From positions 62,001 to 126,000 of the forward strand of contig NZ_ATVA01000015.1 in the NCBI RefSeq assembly GCF_000420485.1: a stretch of DNA of 64,000 nt, given 5' to 3'. Position 1 is the stretch's first letter; each line of letters opens with the position of its first letter. This stretch comes from Paucidesulfovibrio longus DSM 6739 (GTDB lineage Bacteria; Desulfobacterota; Desulfovibrionia; Desulfovibrionales; Desulfovibrionaceae). The notes beneath the pieces were generated by a model. That model saw only the letters and a list, made by a program, of their open reading frames with translations, ran no database searches and was not told the DNA's origin. Shown here piece by piece: positions 32,882-42,293 of the stretch. The position numbers and the translations under genes were made by a program.

Positions 32882-34558
32882 ATGAGCACCGCCAAAACCA
32901 CCGAAACCATCCAGGACGCGGACCAGGAACTGCGCCTCGCGCGCACCCCTGCGGGACGCTGGCGGCTGGCCGCCCGGCCCCGGCTGCTGGACCGCCCCGG
33001 CGAGCTGGCCGATCTGGCCGCCTTTCTGGCCGCGAACAACGCCAACATTCTGCGCTTCTTCTACAACCGTTCCGAGAATCCCCGGCTCGTCCGCATCGAG
33101 GTCGATTGCGCCTCGGCCACGGAATGCGGCGCGCTCGCGGACCAGTTGCAGCGCATGGACAGGCTGCCCACGGACGACAAGGAGCCGGAAGGCGATCCGA
33201 ACCTGCCCGAAGTGCGGACCATCATGGACCAAGCCGGGCTGCTCGGGATCAAGGCGACGCTGGAGGACCGCCCCGGCAGCCTCGCGGACCTGGCCGAGGT
33301 GCTGCGCAACCACGACGCCAACGTGATCCACATGGCCTACGACGGGGACGCGGCTCCGGGCCTCGTGGAAATCGCCCTGGCGGCCGGCTCTCCCGAACAG
33401 ATTTCCCTCCTGCTGGCGGAGCTGAACCGCAGCGGCCTGCACTTCCACGTGCAGTGGCAGGGGGCGGACGGCGGCCCCATGGACAGGGTCATCGGCCTTT
33501 CGGCCATCGAGCAGTTTCTTTTCCGGCTGCGGACGATCCTGCCGCCGGACAAATTGGACAGGCTCAAGGCGCTCATGGAATCCTCGGACGAGATGGGCCG
33601 CGCCTTGCTCGACTTCCGCAGGGAATCCGGCGAAAATCCCGAAGCCATGGCCGTGTCCGAAGTCTTCAGCAACATCCTGCACCTGGCCGCCGCTTCCATC
33701 GGCAAGACCGGCCCGCGCTTCTCCATGCGCCTGACCGGACCCCTGCGCCTCAGCCGCGAGGTGGTCCTCTACATGCTGGCCTGCCCCACAGGGGCCAACG
33801 GCTACCTGCTGCGCACCCGCGACGAGGACGTGCTCGTGGACACGGGCTACGGCCTCTACTACCCGGACGCCCGCGACTGGCTCGCGGCGCACGGTTTCGA
33901 CCCGGCACGCATCCGGCGGGTCTACGTCACGCACCCGGACGCGGACCACGCGGGCTGGGCCGCGCCTCTGCAGGAAGAGTTCGGCGCGCGGGTCTTCATG
34001 CACCCGGACGCCGAGGAGGTCTTCCGCCACGGCAACCGCGCCCACAACACGGGCACCCGTCTTCAGGCCCTGAACGTCTCCTTCACCAGGCTGATCACGA
34101 AGCTGACGGACCTGCGTGCTCCGGCGCGGATCACGCACTTCACTCCCCTGGTCGGCGCGCCCGCCGAATTCGGCGGATTTCCGACCATGGGCGGTTTCCG
34201 CGTGGGCGACCTGGATTTCCTGGTCCTGGAAAGCATGGGCGGCCACGTGGCCGGGCAGGTCTTCTTCCTGGTTCCGAAACAGGCCCTGCTCTTCTGCGGG
34301 GACTACCTCATCGACGTGGCCAGCCTCTCGGAACGGGACAAGCAGACCCTTTCCATCCCCAAATATCTGATGACCAGCACCAACTCGGACAGCCGCGTGT
34401 TCAGCCGGGAAATGGCCCTGCTGCGGCGGATGATGCTCGACCTGCGCCGGGACATGGGCACGGACGGCGCGAGCGCACGGATATTCTCCGGCCACGGCGG
34501 GCTCTACACCGTGGACGAGGCGGGCTGGACCGACCAAACCGAGGAGGAAGGCGCATGA
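32882..34558 (+). CDS. Protein with two ACT-like domains and a C-terminal metallo-beta-lactamase domain
   Basis: A 558-residue cytoplasmic protein. Two ACT-like modules are visible: one around residues 28-95 (LLDRPGELADLAAFLAANNAN) and one around 120-190 (LEDRPGSLADLAEVLRNHDAN), both with the ligand-binding D-R-P-G motif. A helical linker follows, and a metallo-beta-lactamase fold fills about 280-540, with the metal motif THPDADHAGW near residue 350 (HxDxDH instead of HxHxDH) and later GGHVAGQV and FCGDYL. ACT domains usually bind amino acids, so allosteric control of a hydrolase is the natural inference; the substrate is unknown. The start at 32882 follows GGGAG. Confidence 0.82.
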   Translation: MSTAKTTETIQDADQELRLARTPAGRWRLAARPRLLDRPGELADLAAFLAANNANILRFFYNRSENPRLVRIEVDCASATECGALADQLQRMDRLPTDDKEPEGDPNLPEVRTIMDQAGLLGIKATLEDRPGSLADLAEVLRNHDANVIHMAYDGDAAPGLVEIALAAGSPEQISLLLAELNRSGLHFHVQWQGADGGPMDRVIGLSAIEQFLFRLRTILPPDKLDRLKALMESSDEMGRALLDFRRESGENPEAMAVSEVFSNILHLAAASIGKTGPRFSMRLTGPLRLSREVVLYMLACPTGANGYLLRTRDEDVLVDTGYGLYYPDARDWLAAHGFDPARIRRVYVTHPDADHAGWAAPLQEEFGARVFMHPDAEEVFRHGNRAHNTGTRLQALNVSFTRLITKLTDLRAPARITHFTPLVGAPAEFGGFPTMGGFRVGDLDFLVLESMGGHVAGQVFFLVPKQALLFCGDYLIDVASLSERDKQTLSIPKYLMTSTNSDSRVFSREMALLRRMMLDLRRDMGTDGASARIFSGHGGLYTVDEAGWTDQTEEEGA

Positions 34559-34749
34559 ACGTCCCGGCACGCAAGGACATCCGGCCCGGACTGCACGTGG
34601 CCATCGTGCTCAAGCAGGACCAGCGCAGCGGAAAGCTCACGGAAGGAATCGTCCGCGATCTCTTGACCAAATCCCCGACGCATCCGCACGGCATCAAGGT
34701 CCGTCTGGAGGACGGGCAGGTGGGCCGAGTCAAGGCGCTTCTGGACTGA
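34555..34749 (+). CDS. YwbE family protein
   Basis: A 64-residue basic protein of the YwbE (DUF2196) family, whose function is unknown. It has the family pattern DIRPGLHVAIVLKQDQRSGK followed by GIVRDLLT and HPHGIKVRLEDGQVGRV. The start overlaps the upstream stop as ATGA, so it is translated with the ACT-MBL gene. Confidence 0.85.
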   Translation: MNVPARKDIRPGLHVAIVLKQDQRSGKLTEGIVRDLLTKSPTHPHGIKVRLEDGQVGRVKALLD

Positions 34750-34796
34750 CGAACCTGGGACAATCCCTCAAAGGCCACCGGCGGCGAAAAAAACGA

Positions 34797-35921
34797 TCAC
34801 ATGATCTTGCGCTTGCGTCCCAGCACCCCTGGCAGCTCTTCAGGCCGCAGGGGCCGCCCCAGCGCCGAGGCGGCCTTGCGGATACGCTCCGTGGCCTCGG
34901 ACAGGGAAGACTCGTCCAGTTCCAGTCCCAGCTCCCTGCTCAGCGCGCGCACCGCGCCCTTGCCGCTCTTGCCGCCCAGGGCCAGCTCGCGCTCCGCGCC
35001 CACGGCTTCGGGCGGATACGGCTCGAAAAGACTCGTGTCCTTGCCCAGCCCGTGCACGTGCAGCCCGCTCTCGCACCGAAAAATATCCCGCCCCACAACG
35101 GCCTTGGTCCGCGCCACCTCGATCCGGGCCGCGCTGGAGATCAGCCCGCAGGCCCTCCGCAACACGGCCACGTCGTACCGTGCCACACGGCGACGGAGCG
35201 CGAGGTAGGCGGCGAGTTCCTCCGTGGAAGCGACCCCGGCCCGCTCGCCCACGCCCAGCAAGGACACGTCGGCCTGATCCGCCCCGCTGTCCAGGGCGGC
35301 CAGAGCATTGGCCGTAGCCATGCCGAAGTCGTCGTGACAGTGCACCGCGAGGCGAACTCCCGCCTTCTCCGCATCCAGCGCCCGGCGCACCGCGCCCACG
35401 AGCCGCGCCGTTTCCAGCGGCCCCGCGTGCCCCACGGTATCGGACACCCGCACCCGCGCGGCTCCATATCGCGCGGCGGTTTGCGCCGCCTGCGCCACAA
35501 AGCCCGCATCCGCCCGGCTGGCGTCCTCCAGCCCCAAGGACACCTGCGGCACGCCCAGTTCCGCGGAGGCGTCCAGGATCCGCCGAATGCGCGCCAGCGC
35601 CTGGCTGCGGGTCCAGCCCAGGCGGCGGGTCAGGTGCAGATCCGATACGGGCACGCCCACGTTGACGACGTGCGCGCCGAGCAGCGCGGCCCGGGCCAGG
35701 CAATCCTTGCGGCAAGGGGACCAGACCCCCAGCCGGAGACCGGGCAGAGCAACGCGGGCCCAGACCAATAAATCGGCCAGTCCGTCGCGGCCCACGCAGC
35801 CCGCCTCGGCCTCCTCCACTCCCGCCTCCGCGAGGTGAAGCAGAATCCGCCGCCTGAGAGGGGGATCATAATAGGCGCCGTAGAGCTGCTCGCCTTCGCG
35901 AAGCGTGGTGTCGATCAGCAA
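34797..35921 (-). CDS. nifV: Homocitrate synthase NifV
   Basis: A 374-residue enzyme of the isopropylmalate/homocitrate synthase family that makes homocitrate, the organic ligand of FeMo-cofactor, from 2-oxoglutarate and acetyl-CoA. It begins LIDTTLREGEQLYGAYY (catalytic Arg and metal-binding Asp) and has the metal motif VHCHDDFGMATAN and SLLGVGERAG. Context beside nifH favours NifV over LeuA. The start is TTG at 35921 behind GAGGAGA. A sigma-54 site lies about 40 bases upstream, so expression should be coordinate with the divergent nif operon. Confidence 0.9.
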   Translation of the reverse strand: MLIDTTLREGEQLYGAYYDPPLRRRILLHLAEAGVEEAEAGCVGRDGLADLLVWARVALPGLRLGVWSPCRKDCLARAALLGAHVVNVGVPVSDLHLTRRLGWTRSQALARIRRILDASAELGVPQVSLGLEDASRADAGFVAQAAQTAARYGAARVRVSDTVGHAGPLETARLVGAVRRALDAEKAGVRLAVHCHDDFGMATANALAALDSGADQADVSLLGVGERAGVASTEELAAYLALRRRVARYDVAVLRRACGLISSAARIEVARTKAVVGRDIFRCESGLHVHGLGKDTSLFEPYPPEAVGAERELALGGKSGKGAVRALSRELGLELDESSLSEATERIRKAASALGRPLRPEELPGVLGRKRKIM

Positions 35922-35961
35922 GGGGTCTTCTCCTCGTTGGGGGGTATTCCTGCCTCTGCCG

Positions 35962-35978
35962 TGGCAATTTGAATGCCA
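35962..35978 (-). promoter_or_regulatory. Sigma-54 (-24/-12) promoter of nifV
   Basis: On the minus strand TGGCATTCAAATTGCC has the invariant GG and GC separated by 10 bases and the preferred TTGC at -12. It is partly palindromic, so the plus strand also shows a weaker match. Confidence 0.75.
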
Positions 35979-36182
35979 GCTTTGTCCGCCTCGTCAACTC
36001 GCCAAGATCGCAGAATATTTTTCTGCAACTCCAGCCGCCCAGCCCTGCTACGTTTTTGTCGTCTCCTACGATTTGGTCTTGTAGCCAGTGTCGCCTGCCC
36101 TTGGTTTCCGCCCGCTCCGGAGAGGAGCAGGCCAGCAGCTTAATCCAAGTATTTCAACTTGCTAAATGCACAAATTCGCCAC
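35979..36182. other. Divergent nifV-nifH control region
   Basis: Non-coding DNA between the two sigma-54 sites. A NifA upstream activator sequence (TGT-N10-ACA) is expected here. No perfect copy was found; the nearest is TGT-N10-AAC at about 35982-35997. Confidence 0.5.
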
Positions 36183-36198
36183 TGGCACGCCCTTTGCC
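36183..36198 (+). promoter_or_regulatory. Sigma-54 (-24/-12) promoter of the nifH operon
   Basis: TGGCACGCCCTTTGCC matches the consensus TGGCAC-N5-TTGC, with GG and GC exactly 10 bases apart. It ends 40 bases before the nifH start codon. Confidence 0.9.
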
Positions 36199-36235
36199 CT
36201 TACCATGCCAGCTAACGAAACCAACCCGGAGGTAA

Positions 36236-37066
<831 letters not shown>

Positions 37067-37127
37067 GGCCCGGTCCGTTTCCATATCCCGTTCAGCACGC
37101 TTCAATTCAAGCACGAGGAGAAAACTC

Positions 37128-37478
37128 ATGATGATCATGGTCAGGGCCATTGTCCGGCCCGAACGAGCGGACGACGTTCTCGCGGCCCTCATGGACGCAG
37201 GTTTTCCGGCCGTCACCAAATATTCCGTGGCGGGCCGCGGCAAGCAGCGCGGCATCAAGATCGGCGAGGTCACCTACGACGAGATCCCCAAGACCATGCT
37301 CATGAGCGTGGTCAAGGCGGCGGACAAGGACTTCGTCATCGAGACGATCATGAACGCTGCGCGCTCCGGCAAGAAGGGCGCTTTCGGCGACGGCAAGATC
37401 TTCGTCAGCGACGTCGGCGATGTCTACACCATCAGCTCCGGCGTCAAGGAGTCCGCCGAAGAGGAGGCCACGGCATGA
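37128..37478 (+). CDS. nifI1: Nitrogen regulatory PII-like protein NifI1
   Basis: A 116-residue PII-family protein. With NifI2 it forms a complex that blocks nitrogenase when nitrogen is sufficient, relieved by 2-oxoglutarate and ATP in methanogens. The position between nifH and nifD defines it; the body (IVRPERADDVLAALMDAGF and GKIFVSDVGDVYTI) is PII-like, with a short T-loop region. The start at 37128 follows GAGGAG; a second ATG follows immediately. The stop overlaps nifI2 as ATGA. Confidence 0.95.
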   Translation: MMIMVRAIVRPERADDVLAALMDAGFPAVTKYSVAGRGKQRGIKIGEVTYDEIPKTMLMSVVKAADKDFVIETIMNAARSGKKGAFGDGKIFVSDVGDVYTISSGVKESAEEEATA

Positions 37479-37849
37479 AGGAAGTGATCGCCGTCGTGCG
37501 CATGGAGAAGATGAACCGCACCAAGAAGGCCCTGACCGAGGCCGGGGTGGACGCGTTCTTCGCTCACGAGTGCCAGGGCCGCGGCAAGGGCTTCGTCAAC
37601 CCCAAGGTGCTCGAAGGCGCCGGGGAAGGATTCGAGGAGGCCGCCGCCCTGCTGGGCGAGAAGGGCAAGCTCTATCCCAAGAGAATGATCACCGTGGTCC
37701 TGCCGGACGACGAGGTGGACGACGTGGTCAAGACCATCATCGAAGTGAACCGGACGGGCAAGCCCGGCGACGGCAAGATTTTCGTCCTGCCCGTTGCGGA
37801 CGCCGTCCGTGTCCGCACCGCCGAACGCGGTGCCAAGTCCATCGCCTAA
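37475..37849 (+). CDS. nifI2: Nitrogen regulatory PII-like protein NifI2
   Basis: A 124-residue PII-family protein paired with NifI1 for post-translational nitrogenase switch-off. Its T-loop region is longer (ECQGRGKGFVNPKVLEGAGE), as is usual for NifI2, and the C-terminal part GDGKIFVLPVADAVRVRT is PII-typical. It is translationally coupled to nifI1. Confidence 0.95.
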   Translation: MKEVIAVVRMEKMNRTKKALTEAGVDAFFAHECQGRGKGFVNPKVLEGAGEGFEEAAALLGEKGKLYPKRMITVVLPDDEVDDVVKTIIEVNRTGKPGDGKIFVLPVADAVRVRTAERGAKSIA

Positions 37850-37867
37850 CCCCACGGAGCAACGAGA

Positions 37868-39508
37868 ATGGCCAAGACCAAGCACCGGCTCGTCAAGTGG
37901 GAGCCCACCGCGATCAAGGAGGAGCTGCTCAGCAAGTATCCTCCCAAGGTGGCCCGCAAGCGCGCCAAGCAGATACTCATCAACGAGGCTCAGGAAAACG
38001 AGACGCCGGAAATCCAGGCCAACGTCCGGACCATTCCCGGCATCATCACCATGCGCGGCTGCACCTACGCCGGCTGCAAGGGCGTCATCCTCGGCCCCAC
38101 CCGCGACATCGTGAACATCACCCACGGCCCCATCGGCTGCGGTTTCTACTCCTGGCTGACCCGCCGCAACCAGACCGACGCCACGGCCGAGGGCGCGGAA
38201 AACTACATGCCCTACTGCTTCTCCACGGACATGCAGGACCAGGACATCATCTTCGGCGGCGAAAAGAAGCTGGAAAAGGCCATCCAGGAGGCCTACGACA
38301 CCTTCCATCCCAAGGCCATCGCCATCTTCGCCACCTGTCCCGTGGGGCTCATCGGCGACGACATCCACGCCGTGGCCAAGAAGATGAAGGAGAAGTTCGG
38401 CGACTGCAACGTCTTCGCCTTCTCCTGCGAAGGGTACAAGGGCGTCAGCCAGTCCGCCGGCCACCACATCGCCAACAACCAGATCTTCAAGCACGTTGTC
38501 GGCGAAAACGACGCGGACAAGCCCGGCGAGTACAAGATCAACCTGCTCGGCGAGTACAACATCGGCGGCGACGGCTTCGAGATCGACCGCATCCTCAAGA
38601 AGTGCGGCATCAGCAACATCGCCACCTTCTCGGGCAACTCCACCTACGACCAGTTCGCCTCCGCCCACGTCGCCGATCTGAACTGCGTCATGTGCCACCG
38701 TTCCATCAACTACGTGGCCGACATGCTGGAAACCAAGTTCGGCATTCCCTGGATCAAGGTCAACTTCATCGGCGCCGAGGCCACGGCCAAGTCGCTGCGC
38801 AAGATCGCCCAGTACTTCGGCGACAAGAAGCTGATCGAAAAGGTCGAGGCGGTCATCGCCGAGGAAATGCCCCTGGTGGACGCCGTGCGCGACGACGTGC
38901 GCACCCGGACCGAAGGCAAGACCGCCATGCTCTTCGTGGGCGGCTCCCGCGCCCACCACTACCAGGAGCTCTTCGCCGAGATCGGCATGAAGACCCTTTC
39001 CGCGGGCTATGAATTCGCCCACCGCGACGACTACGAAGGCCGCGAAGTCATCCCCGACCTCAAGGTGGACGCGGACAGCCGCAACATCGAAGAGATCGAG
39101 GTCAACGCCGACCCCGAGCGCTACAGCCCGCGCAAGCCCGCGGAGGAAATCGCGAAGCTGGAAGCCGCCGGATACAAGTTCAAGCACTACGACGGCATGA
39201 TCCCGGAAATGGACAAGGGCACCATCGTCATCGACGACCTGAACCAGTACGAGGCCGAAAAGCTCGTGGAACTGCTCCATCCCGACATCTTCTGCGCGGG
39301 CATCAAGGAAAAGTTCTCAATCCAGAAGCTCGGCGTGCCCATGAAGCAGCTGCACAGCTACGACTCCGGCGGACCCTACGCGGGCTTCAGCGGCGCGATC
39401 AACTTCTACAAGGAGATCGACCGTCTCGTGAACAGCAGGGTCTGGAGCTACATGAAGGCTCCCTGGCAGGAAAACCCCGAACTCTCGGCAACCTACGTCT
39501 GGGAGTAG
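37868..39508 (+). CDS. nifD: Nitrogenase molybdenum-iron protein alpha chain NifD
   Basis: A 546-residue alpha subunit. P-cluster cysteines are present in RGCTYAGCKG (Cys65) and HGPIGCGFYSW (Cys91), plus the Cys of IFATCPVGLIGDD. The FeMo-cofactor ligands are the Cys in NCVMCHRSINYV and the His in KQLHSYDSGGPYAG; the catalytic-site His is in GHHIANNQIF. The protein is longer than the Azotobacter NifD and has an insert around residues 380-430, as in clostridial and archaeal-type enzymes. Confidence 0.97.
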   Translation: MAKTKHRLVKWEPTAIKEELLSKYPPKVARKRAKQILINEAQENETPEIQANVRTIPGIITMRGCTYAGCKGVILGPTRDIVNITHGPIGCGFYSWLTRRNQTDATAEGAENYMPYCFSTDMQDQDIIFGGEKKLEKAIQEAYDTFHPKAIAIFATCPVGLIGDDIHAVAKKMKEKFGDCNVFAFSCEGYKGVSQSAGHHIANNQIFKHVVGENDADKPGEYKINLLGEYNIGGDGFEIDRILKKCGISNIATFSGNSTYDQFASAHVADLNCVMCHRSINYVADMLETKFGIPWIKVNFIGAEATAKSLRKIAQYFGDKKLIEKVEAVIAEEMPLVDAVRDDVRTRTEGKTAMLFVGGSRAHHYQELFAEIGMKTLSAGYEFAHRDDYEGREVIPDLKVDADSRNIEEIEVNADPERYSPRKPAEEIAKLEAAGYKFKHYDGMIPEMDKGTIVIDDLNQYEAEKLVELLHPDIFCAGIKEKFSIQKLGVPMKQLHSYDSGGPYAGFSGAINFYKEIDRLVNSRVWSYMKAPWQENPELSATYVWE

Positions 39509-39555
39509 TCGGTCCGTCCCTGATCCGGGCAAGAACCTACTGAAAGGAACAGAGC

Positions 39556-40935
39556 ATGACCTTACTGAGACATACCCCCAAGGAAATCACCGAGCGCAGC
39601 GCCTTGACCATCAACCCGGCCAAGACCTGCCAGCCCATCGGGGCCATGTACGCCGCGCTCGGCATCCACGGCTGCCTGCCGCACAGCCACGGCTCCCAGG
39701 GCTGCTGCGCCTACCACCGCAGCGCCCTGACCCGGCACTACAAGGAGCCCGTCTCCGCCGCCACCAGCTCCTTCACCGAAGGCGCGTCCGTGTTCGGCGG
39801 CCAGGCCAACCTGTTGCAGGCCATCGAGAACATCTTCACGGTCTATGAGCCCGAAATCATCGCCGTGCACACCACCTGCCTTTCCGAAACCATCGGCGAC
39901 GACCTGAACCAGATTCGGGACAAGGCGCAGAAGGAAGGCAAGATCCCCGCAGGCAAGCACGTCATCGGCGCATCCACCCCTTCCTACGTCGGCTCCCACG
40001 TGACCGGCTTCTCCAACATGGTCAAGAGCGCCGTTGCCCAGCTTGCCGAATCCACGGGCCACAAGAACGGCAAGGTCAACATCCTGCCGGGCTGGGTCGA
40101 GCCTTCGGACATGGAAGAGATCAAGCGCCTGGCCACTCTCGTGGGCGTGGATTCCATCCTCCTGCCGGACACCTCCGGCGTGCTCAACGGCCCGCTCTCC
40201 GGCGAATACAAGATGTTCCCGGAAGGCGGCACCACGGTCGAGGAAATCAAGGCCACGGGCGACGCCATCGGCACGCTGGCCCTGGGCGAGTGGTGCTCCG
40301 CCGACGCGGCGCGCCTGCTCGACTCCCAGTTCAAGGTGCCCTGCAAGGTGCTGGACATGCCCTTCGGCCTCAAGGCCACGGACCGCTTCATCGACGCGCT
40401 CCGCACCGTGGCGGGAGTGTCCGTGCCGAACGAGATCAACACGGAACGCGGACAGCTCGTGGACCTGATCTCGGACATGCACCAGTACTTCTACCACAAG
40501 AAGGTCGCGCTGGTGGGCGATCCGGACCAGCTCATCGCCATGACGGAGTTCCTGGTCTCCATCGACATGCTGCCCGTGCACATCGTCACCGGCACGCCGG
40601 GCAAGGCCTTTGAACGCCGCATCAGGGAGATCACCAAGGAGCTGCCCTGCGAGGTCAACGTCAAGGCCAAGGGCGACATGTTCCTGCTGCACCAGTGGAT
40701 CAAGAACGAGCCCGTGGACCTGCTCCTGGGCAACACCTACTGCAAGTACATCGCCCGCGACGAGGACATCCCCTTCGTCCGCTTCGGCTTCCCGATCCTG
40801 GACCGCGTGGGGCACCAGTACTTCCCCTCCGTGGGCTACAAGGGCGGCCTGCGCCTGCTGGAAAAGATCCTCGGCGTGCTGCTCGACAGGAAGGACCGCG
40901 ACGATCCCGAAGAAACCTTCGAACTCGTCCTGTAA
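39556..40935 (+). CDS. nifK: Nitrogenase molybdenum-iron protein beta chain NifK
   Basis: A 459-residue beta subunit completing the MoFe protein. P-cluster ligands lie in KTCQPIGAMYA, HGSQGCCAYHR and TTCLSETIGDD. The N-terminus is short compared with Azotobacter NifK (about 520 residues), again as in the nifI-associated nitrogenase group. It starts 47 bases after nifD. A perfect stem-loop follows its stop. Confidence 0.97.
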   Translation: MTLLRHTPKEITERSALTINPAKTCQPIGAMYAALGIHGCLPHSHGSQGCCAYHRSALTRHYKEPVSAATSSFTEGASVFGGQANLLQAIENIFTVYEPEIIAVHTTCLSETIGDDLNQIRDKAQKEGKIPAGKHVIGASTPSYVGSHVTGFSNMVKSAVAQLAESTGHKNGKVNILPGWVEPSDMEEIKRLATLVGVDSILLPDTSGVLNGPLSGEYKMFPEGGTTVEEIKATGDAIGTLALGEWCSADAARLLDSQFKVPCKVLDMPFGLKATDRFIDALRTVAGVSVPNEINTERGQLVDLISDMHQYFYHKKVALVGDPDQLIAMTEFLVSIDMLPVHIVTGTPGKAFERRIREITKELPCEVNVKAKGDMFLLHQWIKNEPVDLLLGNTYCKYIARDEDIPFVRFGFPILDRVGHQYFPSVGYKGGLRLLEKILGVLLDRKDRDDPEETFELVL

Positions 40936-40942
40936 TACCCCC

Positions 40943-40979
40943 GGCGCGGCGGGGCTTCACACCTCAACCCCGCCGCGCC
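40943..40979 (+). repeat. Intercistronic stem-loop after nifK
   Basis: A perfect 12-bp inverted repeat (40943-40954 with 40968-40979, 13-base loop) of very high GC content and no following T run. It may protect the 3' end of the structural-gene mRNA or partly terminate, giving more nifHDK than downstream message. Confidence 0.75.
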
Positions 40980-41000
40980 CATACCTGAACTGGAGACGCC

Positions 41001-42233
41001 ATGCACCTCGACGCACACGATTCCGCCCACCCCTGCTTCGGCCCGACCCCGCGCGAAGCCGTGCTCCGGGTGCACCTTCCCGTGGCTCCGCGCAGCAACC
41101 TGCGCCTGCGCTTCGGTTCGCCGCGGCCCGCCGCAACGGCTCCGGCCATCCTGCCCGGCGAGGCCCTGGCCTGGCTGGAAGACGTGGCGGCCTGCGGTGA
41201 GCCCGTGGGCATGGTCGGCATCACCGGTCCCGGAGAACCCCTGGCCACCCCCGAAACCACGCTGGAAACCCTGCGCCTCGCCCGCGCCAAATTTCCCGGC
41301 CTCTCCCTCTGCCTGACCACGAACGGGCTGGTCGGCCGAGGTCCGGACGACAAGGCTCCGAATCTGGAAGCGCTGGCGGCCGAGCTCAAGGAGCTGCGCC
41401 TCTCCCATGCGACCCTGCTCGTGGACGCGGTGCGCCCGGAAGTGGCCGAAAAGCTCTACGCCTGGATTCGCCCCGGCCAGCGGACCATGCCCCTTGCCCG
41501 CGCCGCCGCCGCGCTCGTGGACGCCCAGCGGCAGCTCCTGCTCGCCCTGGTGCGCGCCGGAATCACCGTCAAGATCAACACCACGGTCTACACCGGGCTC
41601 AACGCCGGACACGTGGAGGAAATCGCCCGCACCACGGCGGCGCTGGGCGCCTCCATCATGAACATCCTGCCCTGCCCGGCTCCGGCCGAGACGCCGGACG
41701 AGAGCGCAACGGACGCGGAAGCGCCCTGCCCGCCGGGCAGCGAGCTGCTGGCCATGGTCCGCGACCGCGCGGCCCGGCACCTGCCGCTGATGACGGCCTT
41801 CGAGGAATGCGGCGACGCCAGCCTGGAAGCCCCGAACGGGCACAGCGCCCCGGCCTCGGCCATCCTGCCCCGGCCCAGCGCCGAGCGCCCCAACGTGGCC
41901 GTCTGCAGCGCCTCCGGCATGGAGGTGGACCTGCACCTGGGACAGGCTCCGCAATTTCTCATCTACGGACGCCGGGAGGGCCTTCCCGTCCTGCTCGGCA
42001 CGCGCACTGCCCCCGAACCCGGCAGCGGAAGCGCGCGCTGGGAAAAAGTCGCGGAACTTCTGCCCGACTGTTTCGCCCTGCTGGCGGCAGGCGCGGGGGA
42101 AAGCCCGCGCAAGAGTCTGGCCGCCAAGGGGCTCAAGGTGCTGCTCGCCGAGGACGGCGCGGGCATCGACTCCGCCGTGGACCTGCTCTTCGGCGGCGGC
42201 AAGAAGCCCGGCTGCGGCAAGAAGCGCGCCTGA
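41001..42233 (+). CDS. Degenerate NifB paralogue without AdoMet-cluster cysteines
   Basis: A 410-residue protein colinear with NifB. It keeps HPCF (10-13), RVHLPVAP (23-30), GITGPGEPLATPE and NTTVYTGLNAGHVEE, but where NifB reads APKCNIKCNYC it reads APRSNLRLRFG, so all three AdoMet-cluster cysteines are gone (Ser32, Leu36, Gly39). The later NifB cysteine pair (CRRC) is also absent. A C-terminal NifX/NafY-like domain (from PNVAVCSASGMEVDLHLGQA) is intact. It cannot be a radical SAM enzyme; a carrier or scaffold role for a cofactor precursor is the likeliest inference. The frame is open and well conserved, so it is not simply a decaying pseudogene. Confidence 0.88.
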   Translation: MHLDAHDSAHPCFGPTPREAVLRVHLPVAPRSNLRLRFGSPRPAATAPAILPGEALAWLEDVAACGEPVGMVGITGPGEPLATPETTLETLRLARAKFPGLSLCLTTNGLVGRGPDDKAPNLEALAAELKELRLSHATLLVDAVRPEVAEKLYAWIRPGQRTMPLARAAAALVDAQRQLLLALVRAGITVKINTTVYTGLNAGHVEEIARTTAALGASIMNILPCPAPAETPDESATDAEAPCPPGSELLAMVRDRAARHLPLMTAFEECGDASLEAPNGHSAPASAILPRPSAERPNVAVCSASGMEVDLHLGQAPQFLIYGRREGLPVLLGTRTAPEPGSGSARWEKVAELLPDCFALLAAGAGESPRKSLAAKGLKVLLAEDGAGIDSAVDLLFGGGKKPGCGKKRA

Positions 42234-42293
42234 CATTTCGCGAGAACACGCCGCCCAGCGGCGACATCCACCAGCACACACAAGGAGATGAAC

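Noticed and set aside
35962-35978. The nifV sigma-54 element read on the plus strand as a second nifH promoter
   Set aside because: The plus-strand reading has ATGC instead of TTGC at -12 and lies 260 bases from nifH; the element at 36183 is a far better match and better placed.
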